From Methanocorpusculum sp. (GTDB lineage Archaea; Halobacteriota; Methanomicrobia; Methanomicrobiales; Methanocorpusculaceae), in assembly GCA_029986195.1 (NCBI GenBank), contig DALTYF010000048.1, positions 1 through 6,763 on the forward strand: DNA of 6,763 nucleotides, read 5' to 3'. Positions 1-6,091 of this stretch are shown in pieces (position 1 is the stretch's first letter; each line of letters begins with the position of its first letter). The notes beneath the pieces are model-generated. The model was not told the origin of the DNA. It did no database searches and saw nothing but the letters and a program-made list of their open reading frames with translations. A program made the position numbers and the translations under genes.

Positions 1-47
1 GCAAAGCGCAACTCCATTATCCCCCAACACCCAATACTACTCCATCA

Positions 48-2057
48 ATGTCATCCATCGCCGACTACTTCCCCTACCAGACCTACCGGAAAAACCAGAA
101 GGAAATGCTGGAAACGGTAGCAAAAACCGCACGGGAAGGCGGCATCCTCATGATCGACGCCCCGACCGGCAGCGGCAAATCCAGCGTCATCGCACCGCTT
201 CTTGCCGAAGCAAACGGCAAAAAAATCTTCGTCGCCGTCCGGACAATATCCCAGCTTCAGATCTTCATCCGTGAACTCGAACTCATCCGGCAGAAAAAAA
301 AGCGCGACCTCAAATTCGTCTACCTCATCGGCAAAGGAAACATGTGCCCCTTAGGCGGCTACGGCGACGTCTACCGCAGATGTGAAGGCGTCAAAGCATT
401 CTCCACCGCCCTCATGCAGGAACGGGCCGACCGCGGCTCCATGGTGCCCGCAAAAGACAAAATGATTCAGGAACAGATCCGCAAACAGGACCGCGACCAT
501 CCGATGATCTGCCCCTACTTCATCAACAGCCGCGTCTTCGTCCAGGGAGAAGACGGCGGACGCCGCATGATCCCCTCTCCGGAAATGCGCACCAAAACCG
601 AACGGGCGCAGAAAGGCGTCGTCATGCCCGCCGATCTCCACGAATTTGCCGGCAGCGTCTGTCCCTACGACCTCATGCTCTCCGCAGCCCGCGGAGCAGA
701 TGTTGTCATCCTCAACTATCATCACCTCTTCAACGACGACATCCGCGAACAGCTCTACGTCACCCTCCAGTGCGAACCCTCCGACGTCATGATGCTCTTG
801 GACGAAGCCCACAACCTCGGCGACGTCGTCCAGAGCATCCAGAGCATCCGCCTCAACGAAACCGACATCGAAAACGCCTCCCATGAACTCGCCTCCCTTC
901 GCGGAAAAGTCCGGGGAGCCGACGCCGTCCGGCACGTCCTTCCCCGTATCGCCGAGTTCATGAACGGACTCAAACGCTCAAACGAAGTGGAAGACTGGTT
1001 TGATCCGGCAATCTTCAACCGCCTCCTGATCAAAGGTTCCCTCTATCCGAAACTCGACGACATCTTAGACGACCTGCTCGCAATCAAAGAAACACTCCGC
1101 GAAGCAAGCATCCAGAAAGCCGAGTACCGTGAAACCGCAATCGAACGGCTCTGTGAATTCCTGTTCCGGATTTACCGTTCTTCCTCCGACCCGGCATTTC
1201 TGACCGTTTATGTCAAAGACGGCGAGACCATAACCCTTGAAGTACGCAACATCGACCCTGCCGGACGGTTACAGGAGATGGTCTCCATGCATGCGGCGAC
1301 CGTTCTCATCAGCGGAACCCTCGCCCCCGTTGACTCCTACCGCCGCTATTACTTCGGCGAAATGCCGGTCACAACCCTCTCCCTGCCGAACTCCTTCCCG
1401 AAGGAGAACCGGCTGGTGCTCGCAAGCCGCGACATCACCACCGCATTCTCACGGCGGCAGAACAAAGAAAACACCGACGCAATTGTGGCAAGCATTCTCA
1501 GCTTCGCAAAACTTCCCGGCAATGTTGCGATCTACTTCCCCTCGTACCAGCTCCAGAGCCAGTACGCAAAACTCTGTGACGGAAAAATCCGCACCAAACA
1601 GGTGTTCATCGAACCCCGCGAGACCGAAGAGGCCAACGCCGCACTCAAAGAGTTCGTGACACTGCCCGCCCGGCGGAAATCCGGCATCATGTTTGCCGTC
1701 TGCGGCGGAAAATGGAGCGAGGGCCTCGACTATCGCGGCGATCAGCTGACCGCCGCGATGGTGGTCGGGCTGCCGCTCGCCCCGTTCACGCAGGTACGGA
1801 GAATGGTCAACAGCTACTTCCGCCGCAAGTTCGGCGCCGAAGGAGAGTTCATCGCCTACACCCTTCCGGCGATGAACAAGGCAATGCAGGCGTTAGGCCG
1901 CGTGCTCCGTACCGAAACCGACCGGGGCGTTCTGATCCTCGGCGAAGAACGGTTCCTGGACCCGGAGATATTTTCCGGCCTCCCGCCCTGGATGCGTGCG
2001 GAAGTAAAAGAGTGCGACGCGGACACGCTGCCGGCAATTCTTGCGAAGTGGAAGTGA
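48..2057 (+). CDS. xpd: XPD/Rad3-family Fe-S ATP-dependent DNA helicase
   Basis: Superfamily 2 DNA helicase of 669 aa; this family unwinds DNA 5'-3' in repair. Visible motifs: Walker A APTGSGKS (38-45); motif Ia around 60-77; DEAH box (252-255); SGTLAP (422-427); GGKWSEGLD (553-561), the XPD-type motif V; and QALGRVLR (614-621), motif VI with its arginine fingers. Four cysteines between motif Ia and the DEAH box (C100, C112, C155, C205) are candidate ligands of the [4Fe-4S] cluster. C205 lies in CPYDLM followed by NYHHLF, as in XPD. The spacing, especially 42 residues between C112 and C155, is wider than in human XPD (C116, C134, C155, C190). The frame is open upstream to the window edge, but ATG 48 begins with the expected YFPYQTYRKNQ segment, so I take it as the start. 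I see no ribosome-binding site. A DinG relative is less likely given motif V. Confidence 0.93.
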   Translation: MSSIADYFPYQTYRKNQKEMLETVAKTAREGGILMIDAPTGSGKSSVIAPLLAEANGKKIFVAVRTISQLQIFIRELELIRQKKKRDLKFVYLIGKGNMCPLGGYGDVYRRCEGVKAFSTALMQERADRGSMVPAKDKMIQEQIRKQDRDHPMICPYFINSRVFVQGEDGGRRMIPSPEMRTKTERAQKGVVMPADLHEFAGSVCPYDLMLSAARGADVVILNYHHLFNDDIREQLYVTLQCEPSDVMMLLDEAHNLGDVVQSIQSIRLNETDIENASHELASLRGKVRGADAVRHVLPRIAEFMNGLKRSNEVEDWFDPAIFNRLLIKGSLYPKLDDILDDLLAIKETLREASIQKAEYRETAIERLCEFLFRIYRSSSDPAFLTVYVKDGETITLEVRNIDPAGRLQEMVSMHAATVLISGTLAPVDSYRRYYFGEMPVTTLSLPNSFPKENRLVLASRDITTAFSRRQNKENTDAIVASILSFAKLPGNVAIYFPSYQLQSQYAKLCDGKIRTKQVFIEPRETEEANAALKEFVTLPARRKSGIMFAVCGGKWSEGLDYRGDQLTAAMVVGLPLAPFTQVRRMVNSYFRRKFGAEGEFIAYTLPAMNKAMQALGRVLRTETDRGVLILGEERFLDPEIFSGLPPWMRAEVKECDADTLPAILAKWK

Positions 2058-2062
2058 AACGG

Positions 2063-2485
2063 ATGCAGACCGGATCGTGTAAATTCGGCCTCTGGAAAGT
2101 GATCGTCTCCTGGGAGGGAAACACCGTCCATCAGGTACAGTTTGTCCGCACCGCACCAGCAGGTGCGGTGCCGGTACCGTTCACGAAGTTTCTTGCAGGG
2201 AAAAGCGACTCGTTTGCACCGCTCGTCTCTTCCGCCGTCTCCGGCGACTCCGCCTATGCCCGCATCTACCGTGCGGTTGCGGAGATCCCCTACGGGGAGA
2301 CGCGGACGTACCGGGAGATTGCCCTTGCCATGGCAAAGAACCCGACCGCGTTAATCGTTCCCTGCCACCGTGTCGTTGCGACGAACGGAACACTCGGCGG
2401 TTTCACTCCTGATCTGCAGATCAAAAAGGATCTGCTGAAGATGGAAGCGGCAAAAAAACCTACCTTCAGTAACGGATCAGCCTGA
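2063..2485 (+). CDS. ogt: Methylated-DNA-[protein]-cysteine S-methyltransferase (MGMT/Ogt type), shortened helix-turn-helix
   Basis: Suicide repair protein that moves the alkyl group from O6-alkylguanine to its own cysteine. At 140 aa it has the small N-terminal part and the C-terminal catalytic domain. Visible: EIPYGETRTYREIA (74-87), NP (93-94, matching the human Asn137 hinge), PCHRV with acceptor C101, then GTLGGF and LLKMEA with the usual late glutamate. Only 18 residues separate Y83 from C101, against 31 in human MGMT (Tyr114 to Cys145) and E. coli Ogt, so about 11-13 residues of the helix-turn-helix are missing in frame. R84 lies 17 residues before the cysteine, the register of human Arg128, so it may or may not replace the arginine finger. 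The start is five bases after the helicase stop, suggesting co-transcription and translational coupling. GTG 2054, overlapping that stop, is an alternative start adding three residues. It could also be a weak or alkyltransferase-like protein. Confidence 0.88.
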   Translation: MQTGSCKFGLWKVIVSWEGNTVHQVQFVRTAPAGAVPVPFTKFLAGKSDSFAPLVSSAVSGDSAYARIYRAVAEIPYGETRTYREIALAMAKNPTALIVPCHRVVATNGTLGGFTPDLQIKKDLLKMEAAKKPTFSNGSA

Positions 2486-2568
2486 TTGATCCAAAAGTGA
2501 GTGAATCTTAGTCGCCGTAACGCTTGTGCATCTTGTTGCCAGTACCGAAAAGATATACCCGAACAATC

Positions 2569-2574
2569 TTTTTT
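2569..2574 (+). terminator. Possible oligo-T terminator after the helicase-ogt pair
   Basis: A run of six T, then CTTCGTTGATT, lies 84 bases after the alkyltransferase stop. Archaeal RNA polymerase often stops at T-rich tracts. No hairpin precedes it. The same run is also the site of the proposed toxin-relic frameshift, so its role is uncertain. Confidence 0.25.
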
Positions 2575-2658
2575 CTTCGTTGATTCGATAAAACGCCGTG
2601 TAGGTACGGCTGATATGCATGCAGACGATATGTATTTTCCGAGAGTTTCTCCTTATCT

Positions 2659-2673
2659 CCCGGGTGACCCGGG
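2659..2673. repeat. CCCGGG-TGA-CCCGGG short palindrome
   Basis: Two copies of the self-complementary hexamer CCCGGG are separated by three bases, so the 15 bases form a near-perfect dyad. It lies inside the toxin relic, about 100 bases before the start of the next gene. It could form a small hairpin. No function can be assigned. Confidence 0.4.
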
Positions 2674-2738
2674 TACTGAATCTCCGTTCCAGCGGAAACG
2701 AAAACCCCCTCAGTAAGGAAAACGAACATTTATCTTCA

Positions 2739-2776
2739 TATCTGATGATGATATAAATATAGTAGGTATCAGAGGC
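2739..2776 (+). promoter_or_regulatory. Promoter region of the first coiled-coil gene
   Basis: An AT-rich box, GATATAAATATA (2750-2761), resembles an archaeal TATA element, and TATCTGAT (2739-2746) lies just upstream. The box centre is only about 20-22 bases before ATG 2777. This is slightly closer than the usual ~26 bases to a start site, so the mRNA would be leaderless or nearly so, or an upstream box (CATTTATC, near 2727-2734) is the one used. TCTGAT at 2741-2746 has an inverted partner, ATCAGA, at 2768-2773; the pair flanks the TATA box and could be an operator. Confidence 0.5.
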
Positions 2777-4192
2777 ATGGCTGACAATAATAGTGCAGGA
2801 GGTTCAAACCGATACCGCAAGCTTTCGGGAATCGGGGGTTCGGAACGGCTGTTTTCCTGGGGCAAAGTCCAGTCCGAGATGGTATCTGCGGAAAATGAAT
2901 ATCTGGAAATTGCGGGATCGCTTTCAGCTGCAAATAAAAATATCGAGCAGCTCAAACGCGAAATTACCGAGCTTACCGCAAAATATACTCAGGCAGCCGC
3001 AGAATCCGCACGGCTGTCTGCGGAGCTTGCGGAGGAAACCGCCGCGCATGAGCTTCTGAAGAGCAGCTACGAAGCAAATACCAAAAACTGGGCTGAGGAC
3101 GAAGCGTGCAAAGAGACCACGATTCACCGGCAGGAAGAGACCATCACCGCCCAGAAAAAGCAGATTGCCCGGCTTGAGGCTGACCATGCGGCGGCGGTCA
3201 AGCGATCTGCGGAACTGGAACAGTCCCTTACACAAAAAGAGTCCGAACTCGCAGAAAAGACCGAACGCTACACCACACTGACAACCGAGTACACCGCCCT
3301 CCTGCACGAAAAGAACGACGCACTCGACCGGCTGGCCACGGCTGACGAGACCATCACCCGCCTCAACTATACCCACGCAAAAGAGATCGATGACCTCAAC
3401 GCGGACTTCGAGGAGAGAAGCCGCCTGTTTGTCCCGACCATCCACGAACTTACCCGGACGGTTGACTCCTGGAAGTACCAGCGTGAATGCGATTTAACCG
3501 AAATTCACCGCCTCAAGACCACGCTTGACTCCCGCGAAAAGGAGATTGTCGGACTGAAACAGGAACTGAACGCCTTAAAGGATGTCAAAAAGCAGATGCT
3601 GACCGAGATCAACCGCATGGGCTTTGCGACCGTTCAGGCAGACTCGGAGTTCCGGCAGAAGCAGGAAGAACTGAAAGAAGAGCAGGCAAAACTTGCAAAA
3701 GAGATCGATCAGCTTGAACAGACCAAACAGTCCCTCCAGTCCGATCTCTCCGCAAAACAGCAGACACTTTCCACCTACTCGGCCATCACCGACGAAATCC
3801 TGGAAGAGTGGAAAAAACACGGCGACAAGACCCTGGCCTGCATCGCAGAAGCGGCAGGGACCGTTCCCGCGGTGGAGAAGTACGGCTTCCTTGCCCAGGT
3901 AAGCGGTCACCACGTCCTGTTTGCCGCGTTTGCCCCGGCATCGTACGAGGAGCTGCGGGGGGCTGACGGTCTGGTACGCGAGGTTGCCAAGAAACTGGCA
4001 AACACGGTTGATACGGTCAACTGCCGCAAAGAGGCGTTTGTCGTTGTCCCGGACGAGTGTATGATGTATCTGACGAAATGTCTGTATGCCTCGCCGCTGT
4101 GTTCGGTGCAGGTAATTACGCCGTCGCAGATTGTTGGCGCCGTCCGGATGGTGGCACGGTTTGTGGTCTATGAAAAGACCCAGGTCCAGTAA
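2777..4192 (+). CDS. Long coiled-coil protein with C-terminal RmuC-like domain (paralogue 1)
   Basis: 471 aa, function not recognised. The first 30 residues are polar and Gly/Ser-rich and include RLFSWGK (24-30). Residues about 33-345 are rich in E, K, Q, A and L with heptad-like spacing and almost no proline, so a long coiled coil is expected. The last ~115 residues form a compact domain: GHHVLFAAFAPAS (377-389), EAFVVVP (419-425), VQVITP (444-449), then a helix ending ARFVVYEKTQVQ. There is no signal peptide or membrane segment. The gene at 4276 encodes a diverged paralogue with the same layout. The order resembles RmuC, which also joins a coiled coil to a nuclease-fold domain, but no PD-(D/E)xK residues are visible here. 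A cytoplasmic structural or scaffolding role is a guess. ATG 2777 fits the TATA box; AGAGG just before it is too close for a good ribosome-binding site. Confidence 0.88.
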   Translation: MADNNSAGGSNRYRKLSGIGGSERLFSWGKVQSEMVSAENEYLEIAGSLSAANKNIEQLKREITELTAKYTQAAAESARLSAELAEETAAHELLKSSYEANTKNWAEDEACKETTIHRQEETITAQKKQIARLEADHAAAVKRSAELEQSLTQKESELAEKTERYTTLTTEYTALLHEKNDALDRLATADETITRLNYTHAKEIDDLNADFEERSRLFVPTIHELTRTVDSWKYQRECDLTEIHRLKTTLDSREKEIVGLKQELNALKDVKKQMLTEINRMGFATVQADSEFRQKQEELKEEQAKLAKEIDQLEQTKQSLQSDLSAKQQTLSTYSAITDEILEEWKKHGDKTLACIAEAAGTVPAVEKYGFLAQVSGHHVLFAAFAPASYEELRGADGLVREVAKKLANTVDTVNCRKEAFVVVPDECMMYLTKCLYASPLCSVQVITPSQIVGAVRMVARFVVYEKTQVQ

Positions 4193-4194
4193 CC

Positions 4195-4202
4195 TTTTTT
4201 TT
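4195..4202 (+). terminator. Oligo-T terminator of the first coiled-coil gene
   Basis: Eight T residues begin two bases after the TAA stop, followed by CTGTTTGATTTTCC. This is a typical archaeal T-tract end and suggests the two coiled-coil genes are transcribed separately. Confidence 0.55.
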
Positions 4203-4211
4203 CTGTTTGAT

Positions 4212-4251
4212 TTTCCTATTGGAGAATGCGAATGTATTATCTGATAGGAAA
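4212..4251. promoter_or_regulatory. 8-bp inverted repeat, candidate operator upstream of the second coiled-coil gene
   Basis: TTTCCTAT (4212-4219) and ATAGGAAA (4244-4251) are perfect inverted copies separated by 24 bases. The right arm overlaps the end of TATCTGAT (4238-4245) and touches the TATA-like box, so a bound dimer could block initiation. An RNA-level role is also possible. Confidence 0.3.
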
Positions 4252-4275
4252 CACATATATCTTCCTGATTAGATT
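4238..4275 (+). promoter_or_regulatory. Promoter region of the second coiled-coil gene
   Basis: ACACATATAT (4251-4260) is a plausible TATA element about 20 bases before ATG 4276. TATCTGAT (4238-4245) begins 38 bases before the ATG, the same distance as in the paralogue at 2777. No ribosome-binding site precedes the ATG, so a leaderless or very short-leader mRNA is likely. Confidence 0.5.
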
Positions 4276-5766
4276 ATGAGCGATTCGGATAATCTTGGTG
4301 CATTCTTCGGAAAGGTCCGCGGGGCAGGTGCCGGGGCACGCCTTTTTTCCTGGAAGAAGATCTGTGATGCAGCAGCAGTTGCGGAAGAGGAGTATAAGGT
4401 TCTGGTGGAGGATCTCGCCCGGACGCAGCAGAAACTTGCCGAAACGGAAGGCCTTGCAGCGTCACAGGGGACCGAGATCGGCAGTCTGAACTCCCGTCTG
4501 ACCGAGGCAAAGTCCATGAACGAGGATCTCCACGGCGAGGTGGACAGTCTTTCGGAGGAACAGGAGATTTTAGAGGAGAAACTCGCCGAGATGACGAAGA
4601 CCGCGTCCGCGAATGCCAGTTCCGCCGAACAGTGGAAGGCTGCGGAAGGTGCCCGCCAGGCCGAGCTTGCCGCGTTAACCGATCAGTACAAAGAACTGTC
4701 CGCCGCTCATACCGCTCTTTCCGCCGACCACGATGCCCTGTCTGCGGATCTGGCAGCAGAACGCACAGCACATCTTGCAGACAATGATCAGGCACGGACG
4801 TTCCGCGAACAGTATCTCTGTCGCGAGTCGGAGATTGACGGTCTGCGCAAGGAGCTGGATGCGGCCGCAAAGGAGCTTGCCGCACGGCAGGCAGAGATTG
4901 ACGGCTACGTGGACGAGCGCGATGCAAAGTATGCAGCGCTTGTGGTTGAGGCGGAACGCCTGAATGCTCTTTCCGCAAAGCTTGAGGAGGAGAAGAAGGC
5001 AGCAGAGCTTGCGGCACGTCAGAGTATGGTGGAGATCTTCGAGGGTCATCATGCCCGTGTGGGTGAGGTGCTGACGAAGGTCTGTTCCGATCTGCATCTG
5101 GATCTGAAGACGGAAGCAACCTATCGGGGCACGGCACACCCGGACTTTGCGGTCCTGGTGAACAGCAGCTATGTGTTCTTCAATACGATCTCCCCCGCGT
5201 CACCGGACGAAACTGCCAACTTTGCCGGACGTGTTGCGGCGGAGGCCGAAGAACTGTTTGAGGCGGCAAAAGAGGATGGTGTCCGCGGCGAAGCGTATCT
5301 TGTGGTGCCGAATACAGTTGCCGCACAGCTTACGGAGTTTGTGTTTGCATCCGATCGCTGTACGGTCTTTGTGGTGACGCCCGAGGCCCTTGAGGCAATT
5401 GTCCGTACGCTTCAAAGAATTGAGGAATATGAGTTTGCCCGCCAGATTACGCCGTTTGAGCTGGATCAGATCTGCCGGTTTATCGGTGAGCTGTCGCACA
5501 TGACGAAGAGAAAGATTGTGCTGGATACGTACTTCAGTAATGAGATGCTGGAGATTTTGCAGAAGGCAGAGAATCTGCCGACGGATGTTGCGGCGGATGT
5601 CGCGGGATATGAGAATGCGGCACGGATGAATCCGCCGGTGGAACGCGATGCGGCAGTACTGACGGTTCCGTCACTCTCGGCAAAGGTGCAGAAGCTGGAG
5701 AAGGCAATGCTTGCCCGTGCGGCTGCAGAGTCCGAGGATGCAGTTTCCGAGGACGCAGAAGAATAA
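4276..5766 (+). CDS. Long coiled-coil protein with degenerate RmuC-like domain (paralogue 2)
   Basis: 496 aa, function not recognised. A Gly-rich start contains RLFSWKK (22-28). Residues about 34-255 are an Ala/Glu/Leu-rich coiled coil. The C-terminal half follows the order expected of RmuC: a VGEVLTKVCSDL helix, HPDFAVLV, a strand YVFFNTISPAS (299-309), a long helix, EAYLVVP (339-345), VFVVTP (364-369), then EAIVRTLQRIEEYE and further helices to about 450. The tail is acidic (AESEDAVSEDAEE). RmuC has Asp and Lys in an IDSK-like motif where this protein has FNTI, so the nuclease centre appears lost. Compared with the protein at 2777 it extends about 105 residues beyond the shared block. It lacks a signal peptide or the N-terminal membrane anchor of many RmuC proteins. 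A generic coiled-coil protein is the alternative reading. Confidence 0.88.
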   Translation: MSDSDNLGAFFGKVRGAGAGARLFSWKKICDAAAVAEEEYKVLVEDLARTQQKLAETEGLAASQGTEIGSLNSRLTEAKSMNEDLHGEVDSLSEEQEILEEKLAEMTKTASANASSAEQWKAAEGARQAELAALTDQYKELSAAHTALSADHDALSADLAAERTAHLADNDQARTFREQYLCRESEIDGLRKELDAAAKELAARQAEIDGYVDERDAKYAALVVEAERLNALSAKLEEEKKAAELAARQSMVEIFEGHHARVGEVLTKVCSDLHLDLKTEATYRGTAHPDFAVLVNSSYVFFNTISPASPDETANFAGRVAAEAEELFEAAKEDGVRGEAYLVVPNTVAAQLTEFVFASDRCTVFVVTPEALEAIVRTLQRIEEYEFARQITPFELDQICRFIGELSHMTKRKIVLDTYFSNEMLEILQKAENLPTDVAADVAGYENAARMNPPVERDAAVLTVPSLSAKVQKLEKAMLARAAAESEDAVSEDAEE

Positions 5767-5797
5767 TTTTTTTGTGATCCCTCATAATCACTTTTTT
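5767..5797 (+). terminator. Terminator of the second coiled-coil gene
   Basis: Seven T residues (5767-5773) follow the stop codon directly. Next comes a small hairpin, GTGAT (5774-5778) pairing with ATCAC (5787-5791) across an 8-base loop, then six T (5792-5797). Further T runs at 5822-5827 and 5880-5887 may act as backups. Confidence 0.6.
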
Positions 5798-6091
5798 CGA
5801 AGAGAAAGTTTGTGCGGCAGATTTTTTCGGGGATGGGATGCTGATCAGTGTTTCGTGATGCCGGAACTATTATTGTTGGTTTTTTTTCGGTGAGCTGATA
5901 GGGTATGCGGATGAAGGGGAAGAAAAAAAATAGAAACGGACTGGACGTTTGGATCAGTGCCGGTCATCATAATCAGAAACCCCTCCGTGACCACAGCTGT
6001 CTCCACATTTTGAAAAAGCTGCATCTCTCAGGACTGTCTTCCCGGCAAACCTGATAAAGACAACACGTTACCTTATCGTATCTCAGGAGAG
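5798..6091. other. Intergenic stretch with no supported gene
   Basis: This stretch holds two T runs and two weak short frames. On the + strand, ATG 5905 opens a 49-codon ORF ending at 6054; its product is very basic and His-rich, with no convincing ribosome-binding site. On the - strand, 6067-5954 is open for 37 codons ending CGDSCGHGGVSDYDDRH, but it has no ATG, GTG or TTG start after the preceding stop. I cannot support either as a gene. The end of the stretch carries AGGAG (6085-6089) just before ATG 6092. Confidence 0.4.

Larger units (their letters stand above)
2508..2729 (-). pseudogene. Relic of a RelE/ParE-type toxin gene, frameshifted
   Basis: Read from 2729 down, this strand is open for 73 codons. 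It carries EKLSENTYRLH, then a meaningless stretch, then KKIVRVYLFGTGNKMHKRYGD to the TAA at 2508-2510. The missing middle, ISRTYTAFYRINEE, is in another frame. Two small changes would join all parts: removing four bases from the ATGCATGC at 2615-2622, and lengthening the T run at 2569-2574 from six to seven. The joined order is YRLHISRTYTAFYRI, then NEEKKIVRVYLFG, then HKRYG. It resembles the C-terminal half of RelE/ParE toxins: basic YR strand, FYRI strand, final His/Lys/Tyr. The usual first 30-40 residues and an antitoxin gene are not visible. I judge it a dead gene remnant. The alternative is an unrelated 73-aa ORF. Confidence 0.5.

Noticed and set aside
351..935. 194-codon open frame on the - strand inside the helicase gene
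   Set aside because: It lies opposite the Fe-S and DEAH region of a well-supported helicase. The Val/Ala/Asp-rich product is a codon-bias shadow.
1712..2062. In-frame upstream extension of the alkyltransferase into the helicase gene
   Set aside because: The extra residues are Arg/Pro-rich and unlike any alkyltransferase N-terminus. The family sequence begins at ATG 2063.
2924..3445. 173-codon open frame on the - strand opposite the first coiled-coil gene
   Set aside because: Leu/Phe/Gly-rich shadow of coiled-coil codons, with no ribosome-binding site or promoter.
4274..5137. 287-codon open frame on the - strand opposite the second coiled-coil gene
   Set aside because: Its product is rich in Arg, Pro and Ser with no family motif, as expected of the antisense of a GC-rich Ala/Glu/Leu gene. 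The + strand frame has clear protein character.
5905..6054. 49-codon + strand ORF, very basic and His-rich
   Set aside because: No good ribosome-binding site or family motif, and it competes with the - strand fragment. Kept only as a note in the intergenic entry.
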